64,000 bases of DNA from Pleurodeles waltl (taxonomy: Eukaryota; Chordata; Amphibia; Caudata; Salamandridae): the NCBI RefSeq assembly GCF_031143425.1, contig NC_090439.1, forward strand, positions 646,413,465 to 646,477,464, read 5' to 3'. The translations under genes and the position numbers were made by a program. Numbering within the stretch: the stretch's first letter is position 1; each line of letters opens with the position of its first letter. The notes beneath the pieces are model-generated. The model was given only the letters and a program-made list of their open reading frames with translations, did not search any database and was not told the origin of the DNA. Positions 1-12,949 of this stretch are shown in pieces.

Positions 1-2986
1 TTCCCCATTTTCCAGCCACTCCCTATGTCCCTCCCTCATTTCCTACTAAATCATATATCTACATGCATGGAGATCTCAGCAGTCAGGACAGAGATCTCCG
101 CACATAAACGAAAATAGAAGAGGCCGAGACATAGAACTAAGCATCAAGATTAGTGAGTAGCATTTTATAGTAAATTAGTAGTACTATCTTAGTACTGTTT
201 TGGTCAGAGTTTGTGAATAGGATCCTATGAAAGCACTTTGATTGTCAGCTGGGTGAATAGAAGTGAAAAGAGGAAGACACCCACCAATTGTGGGCAATTT
301 GAGCGATATAACAGAGGCAGCTAGTACTTCTATTCGGCAATGCTGAGGGCCAATCCAGACTTCAGAAGGTGGTGATGCACTGCCACAAACAGCAAAACCC
401 CAGCACTAGGGAGATCAGGTTTTGACAACTAAAAACAAAGGACATTCCATAAACACAGATGTAGGACTGCTATTTTATATCCATCAGGGAGCACAGAATG
501 ACTATTGACAGCACTCCTCAACACAGAACCTCTCTGCCATATTGGCTGTGTGTTAAGTATCTATGTTAAATAAATTGCATTCTGTGTTAACTAATCATAC
601 ACCAGAGCACATGACAACTTGCATTCCTCTATGTTCGTTATCTGAAACCCAGGGCATATGTTAATTTTATTGAAAACTGTCTGGGAAAAAGAGTGAAACT
701 TAGAACTGTCCTGGCTAATCTAGAAAGGCTGGCCATCCCTACCTAACACATCAAGCATCAAGGAGAGGGCAGCTCTCCAAAAGCAGGAGCTCAGGCCCAG
801 GGATGACCGAGCCCACAATGCTATTAAACAGGAATGTTAGTGAAGACCAGCAGCACAGAGTCAAGTGATTCCTAAGTTGGGGGAAAGCTGCATTGCCACA
901 AGCTCCTCTCCACACGGTATAGACAGCTGCTTATATGGTCTTCCCAGGTAGGTAATTTAGCATGCAACAGGTGCCCTAAAGTGGGAGAATGATCTCCTTA
1001 GTTTCCGCCAGCACAAAGCAAGGAAAGTAAAAAAAAAAAAAGAAACTGGTGTAGGGCTTATGTTGGGTTACATGAATAAGGTTGAAGATGTGGAAGCCAG
1101 AGGCAAGGCCGATCAAACAAACACTGATGTAAAAACCTTGGGATTAAATAGGACCCTTGGAGATTATCTGCTTTCAGTAATGATAAAATACACCAGCCTT
1201 TTACAAAGAAAGGGGATGTGCTAGCCCCGGGGCAAGTGAGGCCTAAGTAGCAAAGGAGCCTGGGGTGGAATTGGGCCCAGAAGGCACTAAAGGAAAAAGC
1301 AGGGCAAGGATCCTGTGGGAGATGAGTTAAATTCATTTTCTTCTTTTTAAGTCACTGGTCCTTGATTCTCTCTGATTTTGTATCTTTTGGACCGCACGGA
1401 CGTAGCTGCGGAGATTCGGAATTCTCTTGCCATTATGTATTTTCAGTTCATACACAGATAGCTTGCTTAGGCCCACTACAGCTCCTGGTCAAGGCTCAGT
1501 CAATGCCACTAAGTGTGTCTCTTCTCAGGTCTCTTTGCCCAATACATCCTTCACTGACAATCTTATCTCCTTGATCTAATCATGGAATCATTCAGAGTTA
1601 ACCCCACTACCTCCGTATTCAGAATACTTTAGATTATCTCCTTCAGATCACTTGTGTCTGTGGGAAACATTGCTCCCACAATCTATACAAACCTGTCTTA
1701 CTACTACAACACTCGTTAGCTGGGAAACTGAAGAAACTGCACATTCATCCTGGCTTTTACAATACTGGAACTCTATTTTAAACACTTTCGCAGATCTTGT
1801 GATTCGTCAGACTAACTTCAGGTTTATTTTTTTGCAATATTCCCTTTAACTTCTATCAAAGTGATGTGCACAGAAGCCATCTGCATACTTAATCCTCTGC
1901 ATTACCTTCTTCAAACTGGTCACCGTCACTAATAACCTGGACTTCCCTGTTACAGCAGGACTACCAGAATCAACGTCCTCTTGACTATCCTTGTGCACCC
2001 CCACCAGTTAGATGATCTTGAGGTGGAGTAAGAAAATCCTGTATCTCCTTTGCATTTTTTGTCTACTTCCTTAAGGTGAAATCAAAAAAAAAAAAAAAAA
2101 AAGAGACGGTCAGAATCACTGCTTTGCTGAGGAATGGCGCAGCTAATTTGGGCCGCAAATGTCACTAACCAAATGCATCATATACAACTCCCATTAAGTG
2201 GCTGTCATTGTTCATTCTCCGAGGGATGATTTGTCCCAATGCAGCCAGGGGGGCCTGCTCCTAATAGCCCTAGCATGAAACTCCCCCCCCCACCTCTCGG
2301 GTGCCACTGCCTTGTCAAAACATCAAGGCCCTCGCACCAGTCCCAGTCCCATGCACAAGGACCCCATGTTATACCTCCAGTCCCCTTACCAGATCACTCG
2401 ATATTGAAGAGAAGAATGGAGTGGCATCTAGGAACTAAAATTAGAAAATGTAGAAAAACAGACTGACATTTCAAGTGGACCTGCCCAGGAGGATTTTGAG
2501 AGGCTCAAACCCTCAGGAAGTTTTTTAGGCCATCCTGTGCCTCCAAAAAGCAAAAATCCCCAGGAAGGCTTCTGCTTTTGCCCCTGGGTATATAAAATTC
2601 GCCAATCCCCCTTATGTTCACGGTGCGTAACACACTGTAATTGAGGTAAACTGAAGCTCACAGAGATGGGAAATGCCCATCTCATCTCTGTAAAGTATGA
2701 TAAGGCAATTGTTGTTTTAACTGTGCAGGTAATATCGAAAGTAATAAATGCTATTTTCATTCAAAAGCAGAACCGAATGGTTTTAATGGAAATACGAATG
2801 CATGCACATATATCAAAATAGGCAGTTTTAATTTCAACACATTTTCCATCAACAAAAGTCCTTTCTGCCTTCCCCAGGAAATGCTCCGTGTGAGGTAATA
2901 TTATAAACTTGAACATTTCATTTTAGTATGCAGCTAAAATTGAAGTTCACACTAAAAAAAAAAAAACTAAAAAAAACACAACTTAC
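1..2986 (-). other. Intron of kinesin-6 (KIF20B-like) gene, downstream of exon 2,987-3,070
   Basis: On the minus strand this follows a consensus donor (exon CAG, then GTAAGT, at 2,986-2,981), so it should be intron unless a later exon lies within it. I looked for the continuation of the motor domain (P-loop region) and saw none. A 19-nt A-run at 2,084-2,102 suggests an old retroposon tail on the plus strand. No other gene was recognised. Confidence 0.5.
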
Positions 2987-3070
2987 CTGAGATTCATTAT
3001 TTGCAATTTCGTTCTTTGAAAACGGCCTCACTCTCAAATACACCTTAAGTGGCTGACTTATTTGTTCGTT
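2987..3070 (-). CDS. KIF20B: Kinesin-6 motor N-terminal exon, KIF20B-like
   Basis: This 84-nt exon on the minus strand is open in only one frame, with 28 whole codons. It contains LKVYLRVRPFSKNE, the first beta-strand of a kinesin motor domain; the VYLRVRP core is typical of kinesin-6 (KIF20A/KIF20B). The acceptor just above 3,070 is a T-rich tract ending AATGCAG, and the donor below 2,987 is CAG/GTAAGT, a near-perfect consensus. Entry and exit are both phase 0, matching the phase-0 exit of the exon at 15,633-15,789. Kinesin-6 proteins are plus-end microtubule motors of the central spindle and midbody in late mitosis and cytokinesis. KIF20B is preferred over KIF20A because the upstream exon carries a HEF motif at the spacing seen before the motor in KIF20B. 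The rest of the motor lies outside the window or in unrecognised exons. Confidence 0.72.
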
Positions 3071-3694
3071 CTGCATTAAAAAAAGAGAAAGAACCTTAAT
3101 TTAGAATTAATAAAGTAAAAAGAATTAAATCTCGATTTGCAATAATTACCTTAAGGTCAAGGTCTGTGTTTCAGAGGTCTTCCTAATAAAACAAATTTAA
3201 GAACAGTAATTTATAGTTTCTAAAGCACTACTCCATACAAGGATGCTTATTATAACAGACTGAAATACTGGGTTAAATTAATCAGGTGTTGGGACGAAGA
3301 GTCCCTTTCAGGGTGAGGGGCTGTTCACATGCCTTGAGTTCCAGACTGCAAGCATCTGGTATTCTGTTTTGTAATCTCGCCCCAGCCTCACATTAATCAA
3401 GCGCAGTGGTCTTCAAAGTTTTTAAAGCCACGGCCATCAAGAAAAGAAAAATACATACCCCAACCCCCCCACTCCCGGCATTTTTCACAATTATTTTGTT
3501 AAACTGGCAATGTTTAAATGGGAAACATCCCCAACCACGACTCCAGAAAAACAAAAGTGGAACGCCGCCTATGTTAACCACGACTTCGTTGTTTTGTGCC
3601 TTAACCACGCATGTGCTGAACACACGTGTGGTTAAAGCACAGAAGAAGGGACTCTGCTTCGTCAGAGGAAGTGTTCAGGTAAGTGAGGCTGGGA

Positions 3695-4185
3695 GTAGAT
3701 TAGGTTTTAGGGGGGGCACGGTAGTTTAAGGGGCTGGGGGTAGGGTTATTTTTAGTTTTTAGGGGTGTGGCGAGGGGGTCGGGGTAGTTTAGGTTTTAGG
3801 GGTATAGGGGATTGCAGTAGTTTTAGGGACAGGGTGAGGGGTGGGGGTGGGGTCGCTGTAGTTTTAGGTGCGGGGTGGGGTGCATGGTATTTTTTGTTTT
3901 TAGGGGCCGGGTAGTTTAGGTTTTAGGGGGGGTGCGCAGTAGTTTTAGAGGGCGGGTTATTTTTGTTTTTCAGGGTGGGGAGTTGGGATAGTTTTAGGGG
4001 CGGGGGTCGCTGTAGTTTTAGGGGTGGGGTGGGTAGGGTATTTATTGTTTTTCGGGACGGGGTGGGTGGGTTGGGGTAGTTCATGTTTCAGGGGGTGAGC
4101 AGGTTGCAGTAGTTTTGGGGGAGGGGTAACGGGGTACTTTAAGGTTGGGGGGGTGACATACTTTTGTTTTTAGGGTGGGGTGGCT
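3695..4185 (+). repeat. G-rich degenerate minisatellite
   Basis: About 490 bp of imperfect tandem units. Each has a core like GTAGTTTTAGGGG followed by a run of G and GGT, spaced roughly 60-80 bp apart with much length variation. The plus strand is extremely G-rich and C-poor, with many runs of three or more G. It is flanked on both sides by the short motif AACCACGCATG (near 3,603 and 4,192), and on the right by a hairpin (AGGCATGCCTTTACAAC and its near-complement, 4,226-4,267). This suggests the tandem block expanded inside a small inverted-repeat element. It lies about 0.6 kb upstream (gene sense) of the 84-nt kinesin exon. Confidence 0.75.
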
Positions 4186-4461
4186 TGCGACAACCACGCA
4201 TGCCGTTTCCACACATGCCTTTACTAGGCATGCCTTTACAACTGAAAATTGTTATAAAGGCATGCTTGGTTGCTGCATGCCTGGTTCCATCATATAACCT
4301 GTTTAAATGTGTCTTAAACATATTAAAGTATTACAGTTAAGTTCGGTTACCCCTTTCAAAAATGTAATCAATACTTGATTGCCAAAACTACTATTCTGGT
4401 CTGCGAGGCCTCACTAAAGTGTAAATGTATCCACAGTGTGATTATCAGTAATAGTGGGGGT

Positions 4462-4497
4462 GAGGTATCAATGACAAATGAGGTATCAATGACAAAT
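4462..4497. repeat. Perfect 18-bp tandem duplication
   Basis: The 18-mer GAGGTATCAATGACAAAT occurs twice in direct succession with no mismatch. A short replication-slippage duplication is likely. Confidence 0.9.
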
Positions 4498-4956
4498 GAA
4501 AGTGATTAACTGACGATTATTTTTTCAACTTTAAACACTTATCAGCATGATGTTTCTTCAAGTCAAAGCCTAGCCCTGCTTCCCCCCACCCACCCCAGTT
4601 TGAAGACCTCTGATCTAGTGTGTCGGCAAAGTACTAGGCCGGTCCCTTGAAATGAGTGAGTTCCGGCACCCGTCTTGGACCACAAAGAGGTGTGCCAAGT
4701 TTGTCCTCATTTGCTGGAATGTGGACTACTGTCCTAGATATCGTTCTGGCATGTACAGAAGGTGTGGCAGCGTACAAGTTTTTTTAAAATCAGTTGTTGT
4801 GAGCAAACCTTTTTCTCTGTATCCCTGAATGGAAGCCTTCTGGCCCACTCAAAGTTCCTCGTCTCTGCGCTAACTCAGGTCCTAACGCAAACATCATAGT
4901 GCATGGTATGCATACTCATATGCATGTAGCCAGTGTGATACAATGACTGCATGCAT

Positions 4957-5181
4957 GAGTGAGCCCCAGTAATAAAGGCTTGTGGGATCCATTTTGGAAG
5001 CCCCTAGGCTGTCCACGGGCACAGGATGGATGTGAGGTTCATTTCACAGACAGGATGTCATTCCTTAAGTTGGAGGGAGGAGACAAAGAGTTGGGGAAAG
5101 AGGAGACGGTCTCCCTTTAGAAATTCCATTCATTACAGCCTTTTGCTGCGAAAGGCTGCTGATTAGTCTTCTTGAACACTG
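4957..5181 (+). repeat. Diverged direct duplicate, copy 1
   Basis: This block resembles 6,681-6,912 in order and orientation. Shared landmarks are GAGTGA, a GG(A/T)TCCATTT block, a GCACA(A/G)GATGGA block, GTTAGAAAT-like text and AAAGGCTGCT followed by TCTTCT. It is therefore an old segmental duplication or two copies of one dispersed repeat. Neither copy encodes a protein I recognise, and the sequence between them (5,182-6,680) also has no recognised gene. Confidence 0.45.
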
Positions 5182-6680
5182 CTATTTGTAAGATGGTGGG
5201 AATGAATTGTGGGACTGCAGTCTGTAATGCTCAGGGAACGAAGGGTCCCTTAGGTGCAGACAGCCTTTTATTGCTTTCCTGATCACTGTTCAGTGTGGTT
5301 GGTGATCGCCAGATGCAGAAAGCTCACATATTTTTGTCCCTGTTGCAGGTGCTTCAAACTGGTGATAACTCAGCTGTTGTGTAGAGTGATGGTACAAACA
5401 GCAGAGTCTGGAGAAAAGCCAGGAGAGGACACATGAAAGAACCACCCTAAAACTGGTTTTGACTGCTCACACAGAGAATCCACATTCCTTGTCTGCTTTC
5501 ACTGTATAAAAGTGGGAGCTGCTGGCCCACTTGTGCCAGTTCCAAGTTCTCTTTGATCAATGAATGGAGTGCTCCTCAGAGTAATCGGAGAACAGCTGTG
5601 CAAGCAGAGCAGGTTTCTACCTCGTGGTCACCCCTCTAAAGGTGAGGGGACTTCACATGGAGTCAGACATGAAAGGAGTTACCCAATCTTGCTGGAGGTG
5701 GATTGTATGGGACGAGCTAAACATAGCTGATCCTGGATGAGAGGGTCTGTCCACTCACAGAGACTCAGGAGAATGATCTGCATGATCCCAGATCAGAGCA
5801 TTGTCTCCCAATCTGAGTAGCCTGCACGAAGCACGGTCCTAAAGTTATACCTAAGCACAACATGCCACTGTGAAGTTCTGAAGTTGTTCTCAAGCGAAGT
5901 TGGTCACTATAACTGAATTTTAGCAGACAGCACCACCATCTAAACACTGTGACCAGAGGTGGGCTCATGCAGTCTTTGGAGTAGCATATCAAGGCTGCCC
6001 TGTGCTCTCTCTCTGGATCAACACTCAACTTACCTGAAGGCCAGAAGCAGGTTGTTAACCAGCGATAGACCTACATTGACCCCCTATGCCTGCACCAATG
6101 CAGACTGTGGGTTGCGGCATCGGTTGCTATTTTCTGTGAACTTGACCCAAAAGCTAGAACACTTGCAGCTGGCCTATCTCCTACCAGAAGAGGGAGGGAG
6201 AGTCAGCTGTATGCTGTGGGTGCATGCCGTTGACAGAACTTCAGTGAAGCTCCACAATGGTGACATAAGCAAACCGCTGGGCTTATTAAGAGTAACTGAG
6301 TGTTGGGAATGTCCCATGCTGGTCTACAGTCATCTTCCCTGCCCAGAGTGCCCAACTGAGAGTATGTGGCATCCCAGTGTCTGGATTTTTGGCCTCAGTC
6401 CATATTTTCACGCAAATGCCTAGGAATGATCTTGACATGAGACTGATTCATGACATGGACGGGTGCACCAAGAAAGCAGTCAGAAGTGACAATGGTCTAC
6501 TGCCACGGGTTCATGCGTGTAGATCCTAGTGTGACCAGGTCATCTAAACTGGGTTGCAAGAGTGGGAGCATACTGGCCCCCTCGTATAAAATCTTGCAGA
6601 TAACGACGAACACGGAATCATAGTGCCAGATTACTAAGCATATAGATGAATGTTGTGTGAGAAGCATATTTCACACTCTT

Positions 6681-6912
6681 GAGTGAATCAGTGACACAGG
6701 TCTGTGGATTCCATTTCAGAAAACCCTGGCCTATTTGTGTGCACAAGATGGAGGTGAGACTTATTTTCCGAACAGTGAAAGTGTATTGCTGCCATTCCTG
6801 ACACTGAACATTCCAGACATTGAAGAGGGGAAAGACGAGACAAACTTCCTGTTAGAAATGCAATTAGATAATTTCTGATACAAAAGGCTGCTAAGTTGTC
6901 TTCTGGAGCTAC
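6681..6912 (+). repeat. Diverged direct duplicate, copy 2
   Basis: Counterpart of 4,957-5,181, about 1.7 kb downstream and in the same orientation. Further weak similarity continues downstream: a CTCAGAGTAAT motif lies near 5,575 and near 7,104. The repeated block may therefore be longer than the part I can align by eye. Confidence 0.45.
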
Positions 6913-9900
6913 TTGATGGATAGAGTCATGCATGAGCAAGAAGGTGGGGTTGGCGGGGGGAGAGGGAGCACGGCAAGCCAACTCAGCAGGAGGATCTGGC
7001 AGTTGGTGTGGACAGAAGAAGTTGATCCTGGTGCTGTGATCTTTCAAACAGAGATGTGTTACTACCATGCATTCTGTGGCCTGGACCCCGTCACAGAATT
7101 ACTCAGAGTAATAGCAGCACTTCCGAAGAATGTCTAAGCAGCATCCTCCACCCATCCAATTGTCACAGTCTTGGCATTTGCCCAAGTGTGCTCACTGGTC
7201 TTCCAAACAAGAGATTGATCCTGCTGTGTGGCACTTGCTGAAAAACCAGTGACTGTGGCACCAATTAACTAGTCCCCGAGAGGTCCCTGTCATCCAGGAA
7301 TAAGAATCATGCAAAACTGTCATGCTCAGATCATCGTACTCCACCCTCCTGTCTCAGTAGCTAGCCTAGCACTGTACCAGTGTGTGCCGAATGGACTATG
7401 CTGCTCTGAAGGACAAAGCTGTTGCCACATGCCACGTTGTGCCAAAGCACAGATTGGCTAGCTTTGCGTGTCTGATGACCACCATCAGAGGCCAGCCCAT
7501 CCCACTGCTGTGTTCAGGATCCTACTGGGCGGTCTGCACCAGTCCGACCAGAGTGGTTCTGTTTAGTGACCCAACAACAGCCCAGTACAAAATCAATAAG
7601 CCAGACTGAGTGGAAGGCCCACTGCAGCTCGCTGCTGCTCAAAATAATGGGTTAGAAATTATTTGGCTGTCCCATCCAGAGAGGATTATTAAATGCTAAC
7701 TGAGGGTAGGGGGGAAGGAAGGCACTGCCCCCACTAACTATTATTGTACCAGGCCCTAGACTCTAGGAGAAGGTCCGAGTGAGGAGAAGGGGACAAACTT
7801 GAAGCATAGTGGACTTTTACTCGCAGGTATAACATTTTGTGTAATGTGCCGTACTACAAAATCAAGTACTTTTTACTTCTAAAGACAAGCACTGAACTCG
7901 ACAATTACATTATTGTGCTGCTGAGTGATCTCTGAGCCTGCTACATTTACGAACTAACTTTCCAGAGAAGCCTGTGACCGCTTGTCATCATTAACACTCA
8001 GAACAACTGTTGAAGGGGAGTTGTACTTGGCCCAGTTTACTTCTACTCTCCTTGGGTCATCCTCATATGGATCTGCAAACAACCCCAACCTCCACAGCTG
8101 TGACCTAATAGCCCCTGCCTGCCCGGTGGCCTCCCGAATGGGGTCTGACACTGAGCACACACACTCAGTGGGGGGCAGCACTGCACCTGTGCTGTTGCAT
8201 TCACCTGTCCAAAGACAAACTCAACCTCTGGAAATTCTCATATCCTTGTAGTATTATATTTTCTGTGCATATTAAAGTACTTGGGTTGGACATTCTAATT
8301 CTTGTGCTGCAGGAAGTGAAGCACCCCTGCACAACCTCCCTGAGGAGGCTGAGACTGCTGACCATCATCTCCATTGACAGTCAAGTGCCGAAGAGATTTC
8401 CTTTGGCCAGTTTCTACAGCCATAGTATGACAGACCCAGGGTCATCAATTGCAAATGACCCCAGCCCCCTTCGCTGAGGCCCAGTATCCCCAGCTTGTTT
8501 CTTTAAAACATGTACCTTTATAGTATTTTAAGAAAATAAAAAAAAGACTTAAGTGAAACCTTACTCAAACACAGAGACCATCTTAAAGCAAACCCAAAGA
8601 AGCTTGACACTAGACCACGGACTCCTGTAAAATCCAATTATGGATGCTGAGCAATAGTCATTAACTTAATTTTTAAAAACAAAGATTCTGATAAGCAAAG
8701 ACTGGAAGAAACACTAGAATGATGATCTGTCCTGGAAACTTACATGTAACACAGACATGGTGGCATAAGGGAGAAACTTTGGAAAGGTCATAAACGTTAA
8801 CCTAGTGCTTGATTTGTTAAAATAAAATAGCACATCAAGGGAAACAAACTTTTTCTTTGGAACCCACCACCTGTGCTGACCAATGTGGAGGTAACTGATT
8901 ACAAGGAATGCCTAGCTGATATTCCCTCGCATGCCTCATTCTTCCACCCATCTACACTCCTGCCTCTTTCACACTCTTGCAAGTTATTTTCATCCCTGCT
9001 TTCACAATGTTTCCCTATCTTTTTCATACTCCCTCATGTGTTTCTGCCTCTCTTGCTCTAAGTTAAAGCTTGATAAAGGAAAATGGCACTGGTTCCATCT
9101 AATGACATTGAGCAGTCTTAGCGCTGACACATAAGAACCAAAGGCCCATGATGACCTAATCCATGGATGGAGTTTGGCGCTCAGGCACTTTGATAAGCCA
9201 CACACAGTTTATGATCCCTCCATGCACAATTCAACCTAAATTGAGGAAAAAATGTCCCATTTTAATGTTTACCACTGGCAATGTTTGAATACTGTACAAG
9301 TGCAAATGCTTAATCTCTGGTGTTTTATTGTGAGAAAGTGTAATTGTTTAATTAACTATGCACATTGGTAATACAAATTAATGAAAAATAAATCCTAGTT
9401 TAAAAAAAATAACAAATAAAAAAATGGAGTGCTGGTGTCCACCACCGGCAACCACAGACCTTTCCCTGGACCCCCAAGCAAAAGTGCTCTCTACACAAAA
9501 CATATCAAAGGAGAATTTACCCATCACTAGGCTTCCTATAGAAGGCCTAGAGTACCATGTCCCTCATCCTATCTCATGCTAACTAGGCAAACAGACAGCG
9601 TGTGTGCTCTGAAAATTTGACTACGCTCACCAGTAACCCCAAATGCTCCACTTCTAAAATATTGATTCTTTAAGACTCTGCATAAGTTTCAGGGACATCC
9701 ATGACAAAGGACATTCATTCATCCACACACACTGGCAAAGATACTTATAAAAGAGAACCCTCCATGCAAGATGGGCGTCATATCTGATCATTTCTCCTTA
9801 CAAAAGGAAATACATTATTGGGACCACCTCATGCCCCGCAGAATCTGCAAAACCTTGGTACCATTCCATTTGCCTTCAGTTGTTTTATTTCAGCTACTTA

Positions 9901-12734
9901 AATGTGGATGTTGCTTTTTTGCTGCCTGCCACAGTCTATTTGTAACGTGTTGGTAGGTTCAGGTTTGGCTTGTGTTTTGGATCTAGTCGTTTTTGTTCAC
10001 TATAGATGGTGTACTTTCTCTGGCACTTTCTTGGGCCTCTTTCGTGGTCTTAAATAGTCTTTTTTGGCATCCATGGGACAAAAATGTTTCTTGGTAGCCC
10101 TTTCTTTTATTCTCGACTTTCACTCTCTTGGGTCAAGTCTTATGCATCACATTTGAGTGCACGGTCTTGGTGAGTCTCTGTGCTATTGGGTTTTCACTTA
10201 CACTATGCATCTTTGTGGCATTAGGATGTTGCATTTTTACAATATGTATGTATTCTGATGTATATTCTCTGTACTTTGCAGCCTTGAAAATGTCACTTGT
10301 TGTGACAAAACACGTGCTGGCTATCAATGAGTTGTTTTATGAAGGATTGGTCTTCCTTGATTGAAACTGACAATACCAATGGAATGTATAAGAAGAATAT
10401 GGCATTCATCAATTAAAGAGTCTGGAACACGTCACGTTTTCATTATGGATTGTACTATAGTGCAACTACATTGAAAGCTGTGGTTCCATCTTGATTATTG
10501 TTCTGTATGTACTGGATCAGTACATGGTTATGCCTTGGGGTAGAACCTTTTCTTTAAAAAAAAAAAAAAAAAAAAATTTTGGATAAACCATATTGTGTAC
10601 CATGTATGTACTGCTTGACACCATATAGGATGTGTAGTCAATATACTACAACTACTCTGCTTGGTTTGGTATTGCATTATACCTCGAAAGGTGTTGGGGA
10701 TAGGGAGTGGTGCAGTAGCAGTTCGAAGTTTGGAAGAGAGTGTAACAAGATGCGGGATCATCCCTGCAGCAGAACTATAACTGGCAAGAAGATGATAGAA
10801 GAACAAGATGTGCAGGGATGGAATGCATTAATCAGACAATGCACAGATACGATTTGGGCGCTCAGGGGCTAACAGTGAGGGGAATAGGCAGCTATAGGTA
10901 TTGAGGGTGGTTTCAATAGGTGTCAATTTGGTGACAATTCACTGGATGACAAAGGAAGGGGGATGCATAGGGAGTTGGAAGGAGGAGGGGGGTCAAGGTT
11001 TGTTAGGGCAAGAGAAGTCAAAATCTGATACAGGAAACAAGAATAATACGGGGTACTGCAGAGTTGAGGACATACTGCCCTGCACTTACATTATGTGCCC
11101 TACAGCAAGCACCAAGGTGTTGTCTCTTTACACATAATCTGTATAAGGGCCCACAATTCAACTATATCCCAAGCCCCAGTCCCCCCGATTACTGACTGTT
11201 AGTGGGAATCGATTGCCGATAGTCCTCCTATAATAGCAGGAGTTGCTTAAGGAGGGATGCTCTGACAGAGAAGAGCTTGGCAAGCACTAGAGTTTCCCAT
11301 CCTAGCCAGTCTTTGCATAGAAGGGTGTTTTGGGATGGAGGATTGTTTTGCACAGACCTATTTATCCCAGGACCCTGGGGTGAGTCAGAGACTGGTATTA
11401 ACAGGATGTCAAAGTTTTAGTGCCCTATGCATGCACATACCGCCAATTTTTCAGGGCACCCTTCAGTCAAGCAAGCCAGTAAAGGCTATCCCTGAGTTTG
11501 TATTAGCCACGTAGAGGGGGGCAATGTGGATAAGTTCTGTTCCCATTTGCCACATGTCTTGCATGTCTATAAGACCATACTTCTCATGGTGCAACTGCCA
11601 GTGGCCAGGTTTCCCTTTGAGAGACTTGGGCAGGGCATTGTTGGCCTCTTGCGATAGGCCATGCTACCAGGTACCCACAGGCAATTCCCCTTAAAAAGAA
11701 TGACTAACCCTGTGGTGGCCAGTACCCTAGGATGCTTTTTTCACTCAAAGTAAGTTCTATTGGTATAGATCAGTCTGAGAGCATAGCTAGCCAATCAGCA
11801 TATCCACCTTACCATTCAGAAAGCACTTATTTGTGTACTGGTTACTAACAGCCAGGCTATCGCAGCTCTTCACCCCTGTTCCCTAGGGAGATCCTATTGT
11901 TATTTCTTTCCCCTAGGCAGAGCTGCGCAACAAAGCCTGATCATATGCAGTTCAAACAAAGACATATTGTATTAATGGATGAGAAAGTGTCAACTGCCCT
12001 GCAACATGTAGAAAGAACAACTAAAACTAAGACGTTAAAACAATTCCCAAAAGCTCCAAGTGGTGACTTTTATAACCATGCAGTGGAGCAAGCAGGAGAC
12101 ATAATATTAAGTGCTGATAGCCCACAGACAGAGTTTTTTTTTCAAGCGGGCCGAATGCAATCTCTTTCAGAGTTGCCACTTCACAGACCAACCTATGGAA
12201 TGCTGCCATATAGATACCTCTATTATAGAGAGATACAGGATGAACCTCTAACAACTTAACAGTATTTTTAGCATGGTCTCACGTTGACATTTGAGGGATG
12301 CACTAGAATTCATTGTACTGAGAAGAAGCTGTGAGAACTAGATGAAGGACAACAATGTTGTTACTTAAATGTCCGGCATAGAGCACTGTCTGACCCGTGG
12401 CAAATTGATACCAGTCAACTTCCTAACTTAAAACCGCAGGTCATGTGAAGTCTCCAGGAGGGTGACCAACTCTTTTTTTGGAGGCTTTTCAAGATTTAAA
12501 AGGGCTATGGCCCCATCAAAAAGTCTATGGAGATATTTTTGTTGTTAGGTGGATGAATAACAGTCTAACTTCCACCAAATGTGGGTGACCTGACACATTA
12601 TGTGTCGAGCATGTGGCCAAAAGGTATGCTCTTTATATCTTGATTGGCAATATGAAATTGAGCACAGGTGTAGCTTGTTGCATTACTTTAAGACTACAAA
12701 CTCTACAGAACACCGACACAATGGCTGCATGTTG

Positions 12735-12865
12735 CCAGTGATGTCACCAATGATGTCATAAGTGATGTAATGTGTGAGGTCATAACTAGTGTATGATGTG
12801 TGCAAATGATAGCTCGCTAAAATATAACTGGTGAAGTTCAGAGTTTTTTTTTTTGAAGTTAGTTC
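12735..12865 (+). repeat. Foldback-element arm relic (GATGTCAT-rich repeat)
   Basis: The segment contains AGTGATGTAATGTGTGAGGTCATAA, then TATAACTGGTGAA and a T-run. This is the same string of motifs found at 59,891-60,044 and, inverted, at 58,095-58,240. It is a third copy of the dispersed family whose paired copies form the foldback element near 59 kb. Confidence 0.55.
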
Positions 12866-12949
12866 TTAGCTCATTCAAAATGGATACAAATATATCAAAC
12901 TGTAGCTGCTGCTCTTTGAAGGACTAGAGTAACTGACATAACAGTTCCT

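Noticed and set aside
3150..3182. A 33-nt segment on the minus strand with an acceptor-like TTTGTTTTATTAG and a donor-like AAG/GTAATT, just upstream of the 84-nt kinesin exon.
   Set aside because: In the only phase compatible with its neighbours it contains an in-frame TGA at the fourth codon. It could be a poison exon, but without transcripts it is more simply chance.
5959..6423. A 154-codon open frame on the plus strand.
   Set aside because: No motif, no splice context and no codon pattern suggesting a protein; it lies in intronic repeat-like sequence.
11897..12259. A 120-codon open frame with fairly ordinary amino-acid composition.
   Set aside because: Not recognised as any transposon or host protein. 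Kept only as a note in the intron entry.
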